Translations under genes and position numbers: made by a program
Assembly (NCBI RefSeq): GCF_028890305.1
Contig: NZ_JARBXM010000001.1
Span: forward strand, 903,501 to 967,500
DNA: 64,000 bases
DNA from: Candidatus Methanosphaera massiliense
GTDB lineage: Archaea > Methanobacteriota > Methanobacteria > Methanobacteriales > Methanobacteriaceae
Direction of reading: 5' to 3'
The notes under the pieces: generated by a model
What the model was told of the DNA's origin: nothing
The model's database searches: none
What the model saw: the letters and a program-made list of their open reading frames with translations, nothing else
Shown here: piece by piece, positions 9,693 to 18,476 of the stretch
Position numbering within the stretch: the first letter of the stretch is position 1
How the letters are laid out: each line of letters starts with the position of its first letter

Positions 9693-10865
9693 ATGGATAC
9701 ACATATAATTGAAGAAGGATTAGTTAAAATAGAAGTGCCTGATTTTGAAAAAGTATCAGCAAAGGCTCCTGTTTTCTATAATCCTGTAATGGAAATGAAT
9801 AGAGACATATCTGTTGTTGTAATAAATCAGTATAGAAAACTGGTAGACCATGATATTAGTATATGCGACGCCTTTGGTGGTACTGGTATTAGAGGTGCAA
9901 GATATTCCAAGGAGATACCAGGCGTTAACCATGTTGTTGTAGGGGATGTAAATCCTCTTGCAGTTGAAATAGCAAGAAGTAACATGGAATTAAATGATAT
10001 TTCTAATGTTGAAGTTGAAAAAAATGATGCTAACATATTACTACAATCTAATAAGGGATTGTTTGATGTTGTTGATATTGATCCATTTGGTACACCAGCC
10101 ATGTTTCTACAATCTACAGCAGCTAATATAAGACCCGGTGGATTAATATGTATTAGTGCTACTGATACATCCGCATTATGTGGAACATATCATGATCCTT
10201 GTCTTAGAAAATATGGTGCTGAACCTCAGAAAACTGAATATTGTCATGAAAATGGTATTAGAATTCTAGCAGCAGCAATGGCCAGAAATCTTGCAGTTAA
10301 TCAGAAATATTTACACATCCTGTTTTCACATAGTACAGAGCATTATATGAGAATATATGCTATAGTTAAACGTGGGGGTAAGAAGACTAATCAGTCATTG
10401 GATAATATTGGATTTATTGCTCATTGTCCAGAGTGTCTTCACAGAGAAACAATACATGGATATGCACCAAGTATTCCTGAAAATTGTCCTATATGTGGAG
10501 CTAAATATAATGTTGCTGGTCCATTATGGCTTGGTGATATATGGGATAAGGAATTTTTAGAAGGAATGATAAACATGGCAGAGTCCTTAAAATTAAATAA
10601 AAAAGATGACTTGCTAAAATTATTCCATAAATGTTATGATGAAGCAGATGGTCCTGTTACATTCTATGATATTCATAAGATTTGTAAGAATTTAAAAATT
10701 AGTTCTCCTAAGATAAATGATGTAATTGATGAAATAGATAAGAGAGGTTATTTCATATCAAGAACACACTTTAAATTAACTGGTATGAGAACAGATATGC
10801 CTTTAGAGGAATTAAAACAATTAATATTAGATGTTAAAGAAGAAAAACTAGGTAATGATGTATAA
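9693..10865 (+). CDS. trm1: tRNA (guanine-26-N2)-dimethyltransferase Trm1
   Basis: Trm1 uses S-adenosylmethionine to form N2,N2-dimethylguanosine at tRNA position 26. The SAM-binding loop CDAFGGTGIRGARY is near residue 60 and the catalytic DIDPFGTP near residue 130. A C-terminal four-cysteine zinc site (CPEC and CPICG, about residues 247-271) and a winged-helix-like tail complete the archaeal form. The length (390 aa) is normal. AGGATG upstream supports the start. It is transcribed alone and ends in a T-run. Confidence 0.95.
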   Translation: MDTHIIEEGLVKIEVPDFEKVSAKAPVFYNPVMEMNRDISVVVINQYRKLVDHDISICDAFGGTGIRGARYSKEIPGVNHVVVGDVNPLAVEIARSNMELNDISNVEVEKNDANILLQSNKGLFDVVDIDPFGTPAMFLQSTAANIRPGGLICISATDTSALCGTYHDPCLRKYGAEPQKTEYCHENGIRILAAAMARNLAVNQKYLHILFSHSTEHYMRIYAIVKRGGKKTNQSLDNIGFIAHCPECLHRETIHGYAPSIPENCPICGAKYNVAGPLWLGDIWDKEFLEGMINMAESLKLNKKDDLLKLFHKCYDEADGPVTFYDIHKICKNLKISSPKINDVIDEIDKRGYFISRTHFKLTGMRTDMPLEELKQLILDVKEEKLGNDV

Positions 10866-10890
10866 GTTTTATTAATTCTAATATTAAATA

Positions 10891-10900
10891 CTCTTTTTTT
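10891..10900 (+). terminator. T-run terminator after trm1
   Basis: CTCTTTTTTT lies about 26 bases after the trm1 stop codon and fits the archaeal U-tract signal. Confidence 0.5.
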
Positions 10901-10929
10901 ATTAAAATAGCATAAGTTAATTTTCTTTC

Positions 10930-10950
10930 AAAAAAAGTAAGAAGGAAGGT
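10930..10950 (-). terminator. C-rich plus U-run terminator of the secreted protein gene
   Basis: The minus strand reads ACCTTCCTTCTTAC followed by seven T residues, about 50 bases past the stop codon of the gene at 11003-11695. It sits tail to tail with the trm1 terminator. Confidence 0.55.
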
Positions 10951-11002
10951 TAATATGTTTATTTTTTTTCGTTAGTAGAAATTATTTTTTCATTAATATT
11001 AT

Positions 11003-11695
11003 TTATTCATAATTTAACATGTTATGAGTGTAATAATATTGTAATTCTGATGCATGCTGTATCTCATATGATCTATATGGATTATTGAAGTATGGGAATA
11101 GGAATCCTGTCAGTGCATGAACTGCTCCACTAAAGTGTCCGAATTGTTTACAACAGATTTGGTAATATAATGGGAATCCACATCCAGGGTTTATAAATAT
11201 ACTTCCCTGACGTACAGTTCCGTGCCATACCATTGGTATTGGACCTTCCTGTCCATGGTCTTTTGCCATAGTCATTACTTGTGCCCATGCATCATCATAA
11301 TTATCGAATATTTGACCATCTACTTTATAGTTCCATTTATCATCAGGAACTCCATTAATACCATAATCTAGTACTTGTCCCCAGTCAATATTTACTTGAG
11401 CTCCAGCAGTATCCATGAATGCCATTTCGATAATATACACATTACCATTCATGAAATTTCTATAATTTGAACTTCCCGCGTAATGTATAACAATTGCACA
11501 TTTAGAGCCACGTTCCTCTGCATATTGTGCTAATAAATTTGCATGAACGTGACCTGGATACATATCAGGATTTGCAATTTTTACGAATGCAAGTCGACCT
11601 AGAGGTTGAACATCATCAGACGTTTGTTCTGATGCGACAAATACGATACCTACTAATAGAACAATGATAATTATAAATCCTGCATACCATTTCAT
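11003..11695 (-). CDS. Membrane-anchored extracellular protein of unknown function
   Basis: I do not recognise a family. The 230-residue protein starts with a short cytoplasmic end and one hydrophobic segment (about residues 4-23), which could be a signal anchor. The rest is polar and rich in aromatic residues, histidine and asparagine. The cysteines occur as one isolated residue (SKC) and a cluster around NPGCGFPLYYQICCKQFGH, which could form disulfides or bind metal. GGTGA before the ATG supports the start. It is monocistronic. A cell-surface or envelope role is inferred only from the anchor. Confidence 0.7.
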   Translation of the reverse strand: MKWYAGFIIIIVLLVGIVFVASEQTSDDVQPLGRLAFVKIANPDMYPGHVHANLLAQYAEERGSKCAIVIHYAGSSNYRNFMNGNVYIIEMAFMDTAGAQVNIDWGQVLDYGINGVPDDKWNYKVDGQIFDNYDDAWAQVMTMAKDHGQEGPIPMVWHGTVRQGSIFINPGCGFPLYYQICCKQFGHFSGAVHALTGFLFPYFNNPYRSYEIQHASELQYYYTHNMLNYE

Positions 11696-12072
11696 TAAAG
11701 TTCACCATTTTCTTAATTAGATTAAATATCAATAATCTTTTAGTTAATATATATTTTTTTAAACCTTTTAATATTATGGTAATTTAAAATATTTTTTTTA
11801 TTAGATTGGAATTAGTTATTGTTCAAATGTTATTTTAAGTATAACTAGCTATGGATTTATCAAAGATTAAATTATAATTTATTCATAATTTAGGACGATT
11901 ATATGTATTTTTTTTAGTTAATACTCTGAATTTCTTTGATTTATTCGTTTTATTAAATCCAGGATTATTATTAAAAATTGTAATTTATCATAGTTTTTTA
12001 TAAAATCTGTTCTATATCATTAGAAATATTTTGAAAATAATTTACATAATTTATAAAATTGTTCATTTTTTT

Positions 12073-12090
12073 AAAAAAGTATATAAATAG
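12073..12090 (+). promoter_or_regulatory. Core promoter (BRE/TATA) of the Lrp-type gene
   Basis: AAAAAAGTATATAAATAG is a near-ideal archaeal BRE plus TATA box. Transcription would begin near 12112-12115 and give a leader of about 130 bases before the Lrp-type start at 12243. Confidence 0.6.
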
Positions 12091-12129
12091 TGATAGTTAT
12101 AATAAGAGTAACGATAATTGTAAAAATTT

Positions 12130-12147
12130 AAATTAGTATTCTAATTT
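12130..12147 (+). promoter_or_regulatory. Inverted repeat, possible autoregulatory Lrp site
   Basis: AAATTAG (12130-12136) and CTAATTT (12141-12147) form a perfect 7-bp dyad with a TATT spacer just after the predicted transcription start. Lrp-type regulators often bind AT-rich dyads near their own promoters. The link here is inferred. Confidence 0.45.
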
Positions 12148-12242
12148 TATTTTTAAATAATTTTAAAATACTTGTTGGAATAAAAAACAACATATACAAT
12201 TATTTATTAAAGATTAAGATAAAATAAGAGCTGTGGTAAATC

Positions 12243-12752
12243 ATGAAGGAAGAATATAATGTTTTTGAGGAAGAACCTGAAAATTTAGCTCTATCTATGG
12301 ATAATTTGGATAAAAAAATATTGGAATTATTAAGCGATGATGGCCGTAAATCTTATAGGAAAATATCAAGAGAATTAGGTGTTTCAGTAGGTACCGTCCA
12401 TAACAGGGTAGATAAACTAACAAAAACAGGTATAATTAATAAATTTGTTCCAGTAATTAATCATGAAAAACTAGGTTATACTCTTACAGCTATAATAGGA
12501 TTAGAAATCAAAGGAGGTTCAGTATCCTTTTTAACTGATAAAGAGGAATTTAAAGATAATTTATTAGCAGTTTATGATGTTACCGGACAATTTGACGGTA
12601 TAGTTATAGCTAAGTTTAGAAACACATTTGAACTTAACAAGTTTATTAAATTATTATTAAAAGAAGATACTGTAATTAGATCTTACACTCAAACTGTATT
12701 AAATATAGTTAAAGAGGAATTAAATACCTCTATGATTAATTTTGAGGATTAA
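12243..12752 (+). CDS. Lrp/AsnC family transcriptional regulator
   Basis: The protein has an N-terminal winged helix (YRKISRELGVSVGTVHNRVDKL, about residues 38-59) and a C-terminal ligand-sensing RAM-like domain with VYDVTGQFDGIVIAKF near residue 112. The length (169 aa) is slightly above the usual 150 because of a 17-residue acidic N-terminal extension. The ligand is unknown. It is monocistronic, with a strong TATA box upstream and two T runs downstream. A role in amino-acid or energy-dependent regulation is typical of the family but not shown here. Confidence 0.9.
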   Translation: MKEEYNVFEEEPENLALSMDNLDKKILELLSDDGRKSYRKISRELGVSVGTVHNRVDKLTKTGIINKFVPVINHEKLGYTLTAIIGLEIKGGSVSFLTDKEEFKDNLLAVYDVTGQFDGIVIAKFRNTFELNKFIKLLLKEDTVIRSYTQTVLNIVKEELNTSMINFED

Positions 12753-12755
12753 TCG

Positions 12756-12780
12756 TTTTTTTTTACTTATCTTTTTTTTT
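12756..12780 (+). terminator. Double T-run terminator of the Lrp-type gene
   Basis: Two runs of nine T (12756-12764 and 12772-12780) start four bases after the stop codon. Confidence 0.55.
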
Positions 12781-12980
12781 AATTAATAGCTAATTTTTGT
12801 AATTAATTTAATTTATAGTAGTTAATATTTTACAATTTTTTTAGGGAATGCCATTTCTTTTTTTTTAAAATCTATTTTTTTTTGGGAATGGGTTATATTT
12901 GAATATGATAAATATCAAATAATAGATTATAGTAGAAAATTATTATTTTTTAAGAACTTAAGAGGAGAGGAGTTTAGATA

Positions 12981-13928
12981 ATGTCAGTTCCTGAATTTCC
13001 AGATACACAGGATAAACAACCATCTGCACCTATTTCATTAACAAGAGTTGGTGTTACAGGTGTTAAGAAGTTATTGAAGATAGAACGCAGTGGTAATAAG
13101 CGTCCAATAATATTATTACCAACATTTGATGCATTTGTAGATTTACCAAGTACTCAAAAAGGAGTACACATGTCAAGAAATCCTGAGGCAATATCAGAAA
13201 TAGTAGATGAAGCAACAAATGAACCAGAAATACATATTGAAACAATATGTGCAAATCTAGTAAAAAAATTACTTGAAAAACATGAATATGCAGTTAATGC
13301 AGAAACAGAAGCAAAAAGTGAATATATAATAAACAAACTATCACCAGTAACAAAAAAGAAAACACAGGAAACAACACAAATCATTTCAAGAGCAGTAGCA
13401 CATAAAAACGAGGATGGAACAATAAACGTTAAAAAAATGATAGGAGCTGAAGTAGTAGGAATGACAGTATGTCCATGTGCACAGGAATCAGTAGAAAAAG
13501 ATTCAAAAGAAAAATTACTAGAATTCCTAGATAAAGAAACAACTGAAAAAGTATTAAAAACAGTTACATTTGCTTCACATAATCAGAGGGGAATTGGTAC
13601 AATATTACTGGAAGTATCTGAGAATCAAGAAGTTAACGTTGATGATTTAATAAGTATCATACAGGAATCTATGAGTTCACCAGTATGTGAAATATTAAAA
13701 AGACCAGATGAAAATAGAATAGTAACTAATGCACATCAAAACCCTGTATTTGTGGAAGATTGTGTACGTAACATGGTAATTGGTTTATTAAACAAATATC
13801 CTAATTTACCAGATAATTCAATGGTTACAATAAGACAAGTAAACCAGGAAAGTATTCACCAACACAACGCATTTGCAGAAAAAGTAGCATCATTTGGTGA
13901 ATTAAGACAGGAAAACATGCAGGAGTAA
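12981..13928 (+). CDS. mptA: GTP cyclohydrolase MptA (type IV)
   Basis: MptA is the Fe(II)-dependent GTP cyclohydrolase that makes 7,8-dihydroneopterin 2',3'-cyclic phosphate, the first step to methanopterin. The 315-residue sequence shows the FolE2/MptA pattern: PDTQ near the N-terminus, GVTGVKK, and the metal-binding CPCAQE near residue 160, followed later by TFASHNQRG. GAGGAG before the ATG supports the start. The next gene begins six bases after its stop codon, so the two are co-transcribed. Confidence 0.93.
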   Translation: MSVPEFPDTQDKQPSAPISLTRVGVTGVKKLLKIERSGNKRPIILLPTFDAFVDLPSTQKGVHMSRNPEAISEIVDEATNEPEIHIETICANLVKKLLEKHEYAVNAETEAKSEYIINKLSPVTKKKTQETTQIISRAVAHKNEDGTINVKKMIGAEVVGMTVCPCAQESVEKDSKEKLLEFLDKETTEKVLKTVTFASHNQRGIGTILLEVSENQEVNVDDLISIIQESMSSPVCEILKRPDENRIVTNAHQNPVFVEDCVRNMVIGLLNKYPNLPDNSMVTIRQVNQESIHQHNAFAEKVASFGELRQENMQE

Positions 13929-13934
13929 AATAAA

Positions 13935-14384
13935 ATGGAAGTAATGGAATTATCACGAAAAATTATGGACTACCTAGGCGCATTCAAGGGATCAAGACCA
14001 GTAGTTCATAACCCTGAGGCAATGATAATCAGAGGAAAAGCAGAACATAAACTAAAACCTGAAGAGATATTACCAAAACTAAATAATTTATTCAAAGACT
14101 TAGGTATAAAAAAGGTACAGGTTAACTCAGAAAAAGCAAGAGTATTAACTGATCAAGTTGATGCAACGTTTAGAAAAACAACTGACGTCTTTGATGAATC
14201 TCATGGAATTGCAGGAATTGAAAAATTAAAACATACATTTGAGATAACAGGCTTTGAAGCAGATTATCTTGTAGGAGAAATAGAGGATATAGCAACTTAT
14301 GTTGTAATGTGGATGGATAAATCTGGAGTTGGACCAATGTTTGTAGAAGCAATGGTTGTCAAAGTACATCCACTAGAAAAATAA
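13935..14384 (+). CDS. Conserved archaeal protein co-transcribed with mptA (DUF2120-like, tentative)
   Basis: This 149-residue soluble protein starts with MEVMELSRKIMDYLGAFKGS and has no cysteine, membrane segment or clear nucleotide motif. The ribosome site AGGAG overlaps the mptA stop region, so the two genes are tightly coupled. I tentatively place it with the methanogen-specific DUF2120 proteins on its N-terminal pattern. It is not the known dihydroneopterin aldolase MptD as far as I can see. A role near methanopterin or F420 synthesis is suggested only by its position between mptA and cofG. Confidence 0.6.
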   Translation: MEVMELSRKIMDYLGAFKGSRPVVHNPEAMIIRGKAEHKLKPEEILPKLNNLFKDLGIKKVQVNSEKARVLTDQVDATFRKTTDVFDESHGIAGIEKLKHTFEITGFEADYLVGEIEDIATYVVMWMDKSGVGPMFVEAMVVKVHPLEK

Positions 14385-14386
14385 AT

Positions 14387-14403
14387 TCTTCCCTCTTTTT
14401 TTA
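14387..14403 (+). terminator. C-rich plus U-run terminator after the mptA pair
   Basis: TTCTTCCCTCTTTTTTT starts two bases after the stop codon, the plus-strand counterpart of the C-tract signals seen after minus-strand genes. Confidence 0.6.
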
Positions 14404-14438
14404 TCATTATATTATATTTACATATAAACGTGATTTTT

Positions 14439-15539
14439 ATGAATTCTATCATATCAAAAAATGAAGCTAAAAAAATACTAGAATTAGATGTTATAGATAT
14501 ACTTGACATAATAAAAAAAATCAATCAAGATAGGCCTAATAAAAATATTACATATTCACGTAATGTATTTCTACCAATAACACACATCTGTAATAATAAT
14601 TGTGGGTACTGCACATTTAAACAAACACCAGAAGAATCCGATTATCTGTTAATGAATGAAAAAGAAGTAAAAACAATCATAGAAGAAGGCGTGAAATATG
14701 ATTGTACAGAAGCACTATTCACCTTTGGAGAATCAGCAGATAAAACAGAACCAGTACAAGAAAAACTAAAAGAATACAACTGTGAAACAATGGTAGACTA
14801 TGTATACAAACTATCAAAAAATACACTAGACAACTATGACATATTACCCCACACTAACATGGGCATAATATCACGTGAGGATTTAGCACGATTATCACAG
14901 GTAAATGCATCAATGGGATTAATGTTAGAAACAACAAATAAACACTTACTAAAAACAGTAGCACATAAAGACAGTCCAGGAAAAAATCCTAAAAAAAGAA
15001 TCAAATATATAACAGATGCAGGAAAAGAAAACATACCATTCACAACAGGACTATTAATAGGAATCGGAGAAACTATGGATGACCACATAGAATCATTATT
15101 CAAGATAAGAGAAATACAGGATAAATACCAGCACATCCAAGAAATAATAATACAAAATTTCAAACCAAAAACAGGAATTGCAATGGAAAACTATCCAGAG
15201 CCACCAGTAACAGAATTAATAAAACTAACAATACTAGCACACATAATGTTTCCCGATGTAAGTATACAAATACCACCAAATCTTAATCAAAAATTAATGT
15301 CCATATTTACAATAGTCGGAGCTGATGATATAGGTGGAATTTCACCAATAACTAAAGACTACGTTAATCCTGACGAAACATGGCCTAAAATCACAGAACT
15401 GGAAAGAGAACTAAACAGTATAAACTTTAAATTAGAAGAAAGATTACCAGTATACAAGAAATACATCAATGAAAAATATTTAAATGAAAATATATTAAAA
15501 AAAGCATTAAAACTTCAAAAAAGAATTGAAATTAATTAA
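14439..15539 (+). CDS. cofG: 7,8-didemethyl-8-hydroxy-5-deazariboflavin synthase subunit CofG
   Basis: CofG is the radical SAM half of FO synthase and makes the deazaflavin core of coenzyme F420 together with CofH. The radical SAM cluster motif CNNNCGYC (CX3CX2C) lies near residue 49, directly after FLPITHI, and GESADK is present further on. The length (366 aa) is normal. The ATG at 14439 is preferred over an in-frame GTG at 14430, which resembles a ribosome site. The gene ends eight bases inside the convergent taw2 gene. cofH is not in the window. Confidence 0.93.
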   Translation: MNSIISKNEAKKILELDVIDILDIIKKINQDRPNKNITYSRNVFLPITHICNNNCGYCTFKQTPEESDYLLMNEKEVKTIIEEGVKYDCTEALFTFGESADKTEPVQEKLKEYNCETMVDYVYKLSKNTLDNYDILPHTNMGIISREDLARLSQVNASMGLMLETTNKHLLKTVAHKDSPGKNPKKRIKYITDAGKENIPFTTGLLIGIGETMDDHIESLFKIREIQDKYQHIQEIIIQNFKPKTGIAMENYPEPPVTELIKLTILAHIMFPDVSIQIPPNLNQKLMSIFTIVGADDIGGISPITKDYVNPDETWPKITELERELNSINFKLEERLPVYKKYINEKYLNENILKKALKLQKRIEIN

Positions 15540-16263
15540 TTTGTATATCTACAACTGTATGATATACACCTGGTGAATATTTTTTAATTTTACGCTTATT
15601 CAATACTTTTATACTTCTGCCCTGTTTTTCAGCAGCTTTTCTAACTCTTTCCACAGGTCTTGTGAATAAAATTGGCTCTGGAGTTGATTCATGATAATGT
15701 AATACTCCACCTTTTTTTAAATAGTGTATACCACTATCAAGGTAATCCTCTGTATTACCAATATATCCCATTAATACTCTGTCAGCAACATGATCAAAAT
15801 CCTGTAAATCACAATCCCCGAGTATTGGTTCGACTATGTCTTCTACTTTATTTAGTTTAATGTTCTCACAGAGAAATTCATAAGAATTTGGATTTATCTC
15901 AATAGCATAAATCTTTTTTGGCTTAGAATGTACAGCCATTGGAATTGTGAAATATCCAATACCTGCAAACATGTCTATGATAGTTTCATCGCTTTCAGGT
16001 AACTTACTCATTCTTAATCTTTCACCAGTATTTCCCTTAGACCACATTACTTTGGCAACATCTATTTTAAATTTACAATAGTTTTCTTTATGGATAGTTT
16101 CTGTACCTTCACCATAAATCATTTCAATATCTGGTTCTCTTTTCTGACCATGTATTTGTCCTAATTTTACTACTCTATTGATATAAGGTAATTTTAGTAT
16201 TTCATCTAAATTATCAGGTACTTTTTTTACTACCAATATATCGCCTATTACTTTACCTTTCAT
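15532..16263 (-). CDS. taw2: tRNA wybutosine-synthesis 3-amino-3-carboxypropyltransferase Taw2
   Basis: Taw2/TYW2 transfers the aminocarboxypropyl group of SAM to the imidazopurine of tRNA-Phe. The SAM-binding motif is DMFAGIGYFTIP, with GY in place of the GP typical of Trm5. The later VLMGYIGNTEDYLD fits the Taw2 branch rather than the NPP(R) of Trm5. At 243 aa it is close in size to characterised archaeal Taw2. It follows mmp10 after 14 bases and is probably in its operon. Trm5 is the main alternative and is considered less likely. Confidence 0.82.
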   Translation of the reverse strand: MKGKVIGDILVVKKVPDNLDEILKLPYINRVVKLGQIHGQKREPDIEMIYGEGTETIHKENYCKFKIDVAKVMWSKGNTGERLRMSKLPESDETIIDMFAGIGYFTIPMAVHSKPKKIYAIEINPNSYEFLCENIKLNKVEDIVEPILGDCDLQDFDHVADRVLMGYIGNTEDYLDSGIHYLKKGGVLHYHESTPEPILFTRPVERVRKAAEKQGRSIKVLNKRKIKKYSPGVYHTVVDIQIN

Positions 16264-16277
16264 ATGATTACCTTTAT

Positions 16278-17519
16278 TTATCTATGTACGCCCATGTAAT
16301 TTATTAATTCAATTAAATCTTCAAATGCTATTAATTCCTGTTTAAGAACATCATTCTTTGTTAATGTTCCACTCATTTCTCCATCAGCAGTTAACATGTC
16401 TGGTCCTCTATGAATAAGACGGAAATTTCCATCACGTCTGAAAATTTCCTCTGCACGCAAATCATGTACAAAGCATCTTCCAGGAATTATCACAGTATCT
16501 TTAACTTCATTTAAGTCAATTGCTCTCAAGTCTTCTTCTGTAATTAGACATGCAATTTCTTGTTCTGTTCCTATAACATTGACATAGTCTGTTGCTTCCA
16601 GATTTGTCAGTATTTTTTCTATGTATGGTGCTGATATTTTACTAGTAATTATTGTGGCCTCGGCTCTTATTTTTGTAAGAATATCCAGGTATTCTTTATT
16701 TTTATCTTTTGATATTGCATAAGGAGCATCTGTTTCTGGGTCACATACAGGAGTTCCTGTAACTCTTAAATTATATTCACGTGCTGTGTCTCTTACTAAT
16801 TGTTCAAATTCTTGTATTGGCTGGGGTTTAACACCAGGAACTATAGGGTCACTATTCAGGATTAGTCCTTGATTTCTTGTATTTGCAAATCTCATTAATA
16901 TTAATGCTTTAGCACCCCATGATTCTAGTTGTTCACATGTTCTTGCTAGTTCTTCACCATCATTAACTCCAGGTATTATTATTGAAGCAGCATGAACATC
17001 ACAGGTTTCACAGAATCTTTTCAGTGCTTCGATTGATGCTTCAGGTGTCGGGTCATGCATCCACTTCTTTCTTAATACAGGATCTGTGGAGAAAACAGTG
17101 TATGTAGTTTCGATAACTCCATTATTGGTTAATTTATCCACAAGATCAGGGTCATCTATACCTTTACCACTAGTATATCCCAGGTGTATTGGAAATCCCA
17201 TGTCATGTATTCCTTTTGATAATTCTAATAAATGAGGATAACAACTAACATCACCATCACCAGTAATGTTTACCATAGTGTCTCTTGAGAGTTCTGTTTG
17301 AAAAATATTGTTTTGTAATGATGCCAGTACATTAAATGGCTGTAGATAGTCTCGTTTCATGTTTGTATCAGTGGTACAATGAGGACAACCTATTTGTCCT
17401 GGCGGACAGTTTTTACAGCCTAGTATCTTCTTATCTCTAACATTTTTAAAATAACAATATTCACAAAAACCTCTACAGTTTTTACCAGGTATTCCTCCAA
17501 TATCGGCCATTATTTGCAT
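16278..17519 (-). CDS. mmp10: Methanogenesis marker 10 radical SAM protein, MCR arginine methyltransferase (Mmp10)
   Basis: Mmp10 is the cobalamin-dependent radical SAM enzyme that makes 5-methylarginine in the MCR alpha subunit. The SAM cluster motif CRGFCEYC has C15, C19 and C22, and a second cysteine set at C35, C38, C45 and C48 (CKNCPPGQIGCPHC) is typical of this family. The protein is 413 aa, of normal length. Its substrate arginine is present in the McrA encoded at 37.3-38.9 kb (about R274). It is transcribed divergently from mcrC-mtr across a shared 338-base region. It starts MQIMADIGG, as the family does. Confidence 0.92.
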   Translation of the reverse strand: MQIMADIGGIPGKNCRGFCEYCYFKNVRDKKILGCKNCPPGQIGCPHCTTDTNMKRDYLQPFNVLASLQNNIFQTELSRDTMVNITGDGDVSCYPHLLELSKGIHDMGFPIHLGYTSGKGIDDPDLVDKLTNNGVIETTYTVFSTDPVLRKKWMHDPTPEASIEALKRFCETCDVHAASIIIPGVNDGEELARTCEQLESWGAKALILMRFANTRNQGLILNSDPIVPGVKPQPIQEFEQLVRDTAREYNLRVTGTPVCDPETDAPYAISKDKNKEYLDILTKIRAEATIITSKISAPYIEKILTNLEATDYVNVIGTEQEIACLITEEDLRAIDLNEVKDTVIIPGRCFVHDLRAEEIFRRDGNFRLIHRGPDMLTADGEMSGTLTKNDVLKQELIAFEDLIELINYMGVHR

Positions 17520-17857
17520 AAGTAATTATTTATTAGTAATGTATTTTAATAATATTGTTAAGTTTGATAAAAATAATTTAATTTAAAACAAGAATTATTT
17601 ATTTTCGTATCAGGAATATAATCTGAAAATAGGGACAAATAGTTGTTTATTATAGTATTTACTTCATAATGTATGGATAAGTCTTTTTTTCATTGAGTTT
17701 AAGCATTATTATTTGAAACTTAAAAATTGTTGATAAAAATATCATTTTTATTTCATGAATTCTAGAGTTAAATTAAAAAAATATAATCTATGCTACGTAT
17801 ATAATTATATATATTATAATAATGTATCACATTAAAAATTAATTTAAGGTAATTAAA
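17520..17857. other. Divergent promoter region between mmp10 and mcrC-mtr
   Basis: This 338-base AT-rich region separates mmp10 from the mtr operon. An A-rich BRE plus TATA-like ATATAATC lies at 17775-17789, about 70 bases before mcrC. A long alternating A/T stretch follows at 17798-17823. The mmp10 promoter is not obvious. Confidence 0.55.
17775..17790 (+). promoter_or_regulatory. Candidate promoter of the mcrC-mtr operon
   Basis: TAAAAAAATATAATC combines an A-rich BRE with a TATA box about 70-80 bases ahead of the mcrC start. The predicted transcription start near 17812 leaves a leader of about 45 bases. Confidence 0.4.
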
Positions 17858-18460
17858 ATGATTGGAAAAAGTACTCATATTGTTGATTGTAGGGAAACAA
17901 GAGGAATAGGTGAAGGTGGTGGAATAGCACAGCGTGGAACATATGCTCAATGTGGAGATGATTTGTTAGCTGTGGCTATGTCACCAGGTCGTAGACATAT
18001 TACAAAACCAGTTTGTGAAATTACTTTTGCATTAAGAGAGGCTAATATTCAAACCAGTACTTTAGTTCTTAATGCTGGTTCAGGGGTTCCTAGAGACACA
18101 CCTACTGGTGGAGGTAACGGTCTATTTGGAGTTACACCTAAAGAAATTTCACAGATGGGTAGGCATAAAGTAGTGTTAATACACTTTGGCGGAGTAAAAA
18201 ATCATATTATTTATAAGGCAAAACACGTACTGAAAAATATTAACAAACCTGTTATAATTATTTCACAGTATCCTGTTGACTTTGAAGATTTTGCAAAAAT
18301 TGGAGTTAAAACTGCTGCTGTAATGCCTGAAAAACCAGAAACACAGGGAACAATTGTTGAATTAATAACTGATGTAATTCGTGGAGAATCCTGTACTCAA
18401 CAAAAATTAGATGAAATAATCGATAAAGTTGAAAATACAATTGAAAAGTATGGGTATTAA
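17858..18460 (+). CDS. mcrC: Methyl-coenzyme M reductase operon protein C (McrC), detached from mcr
   Basis: McrC is part of the complex that reductively activates MCR. The 200-residue protein carries the family hallmarks: [19 protein letters not shown] at the N-terminus, [16 protein letters not shown], and [14 protein letters not shown]. In most methanogens mcrC lies inside mcrBDCGA, but here it is directly upstream of mtrE, with 16 bases between them. AAGGT before the ATG is a modest ribosome site. The mcr operon at 34.6-39 kb has no C gene. The isolated position is the notable feature; the identification is strong. Confidence 0.92.
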   Translation: MIGKSTHIVDCRETRGIGEGGGIAQRGTYAQCGDDLLAVAMSPGRRHITKPVCEITFALREANIQTSTLVLNAGSGVPRDTPTGGGNGLFGVTPKEISQMGRHKVVLIHFGGVKNHIIYKAKHVLKNINKPVIIISQYPVDFEDFAKIGVKTAAVMPEKPETQGTIVELITDVIRGESCTQQKLDEIIDKVENTIEKYGY

Positions 18461-18476
18461 TGAAGAGGTAACGAAT

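Larger units (their letters stand above)
11696..12242. other. Long divergent intergenic region before the Lrp-type gene
   Basis: This 547-base region is AT-rich with no convincing open frame. Its right half holds a strong BRE/TATA element (12073-12090) and an inverted repeat (12130-12147). The left half shows only T runs and no recognised feature. Confidence 0.6.

Noticed and set aside
13935-14384. Gene after mptA as dihydroneopterin aldolase MptD
   Set aside because: The protein is longer than MptD and lacks motifs I would expect, so position alone does not justify the name.
15532-16263. taw2 as trm5
   Set aside because: The SAM loop has GIGYF rather than GVGPF and the later MGYIGNT segment replaces the NPPR-type motif; the length also fits Taw2.
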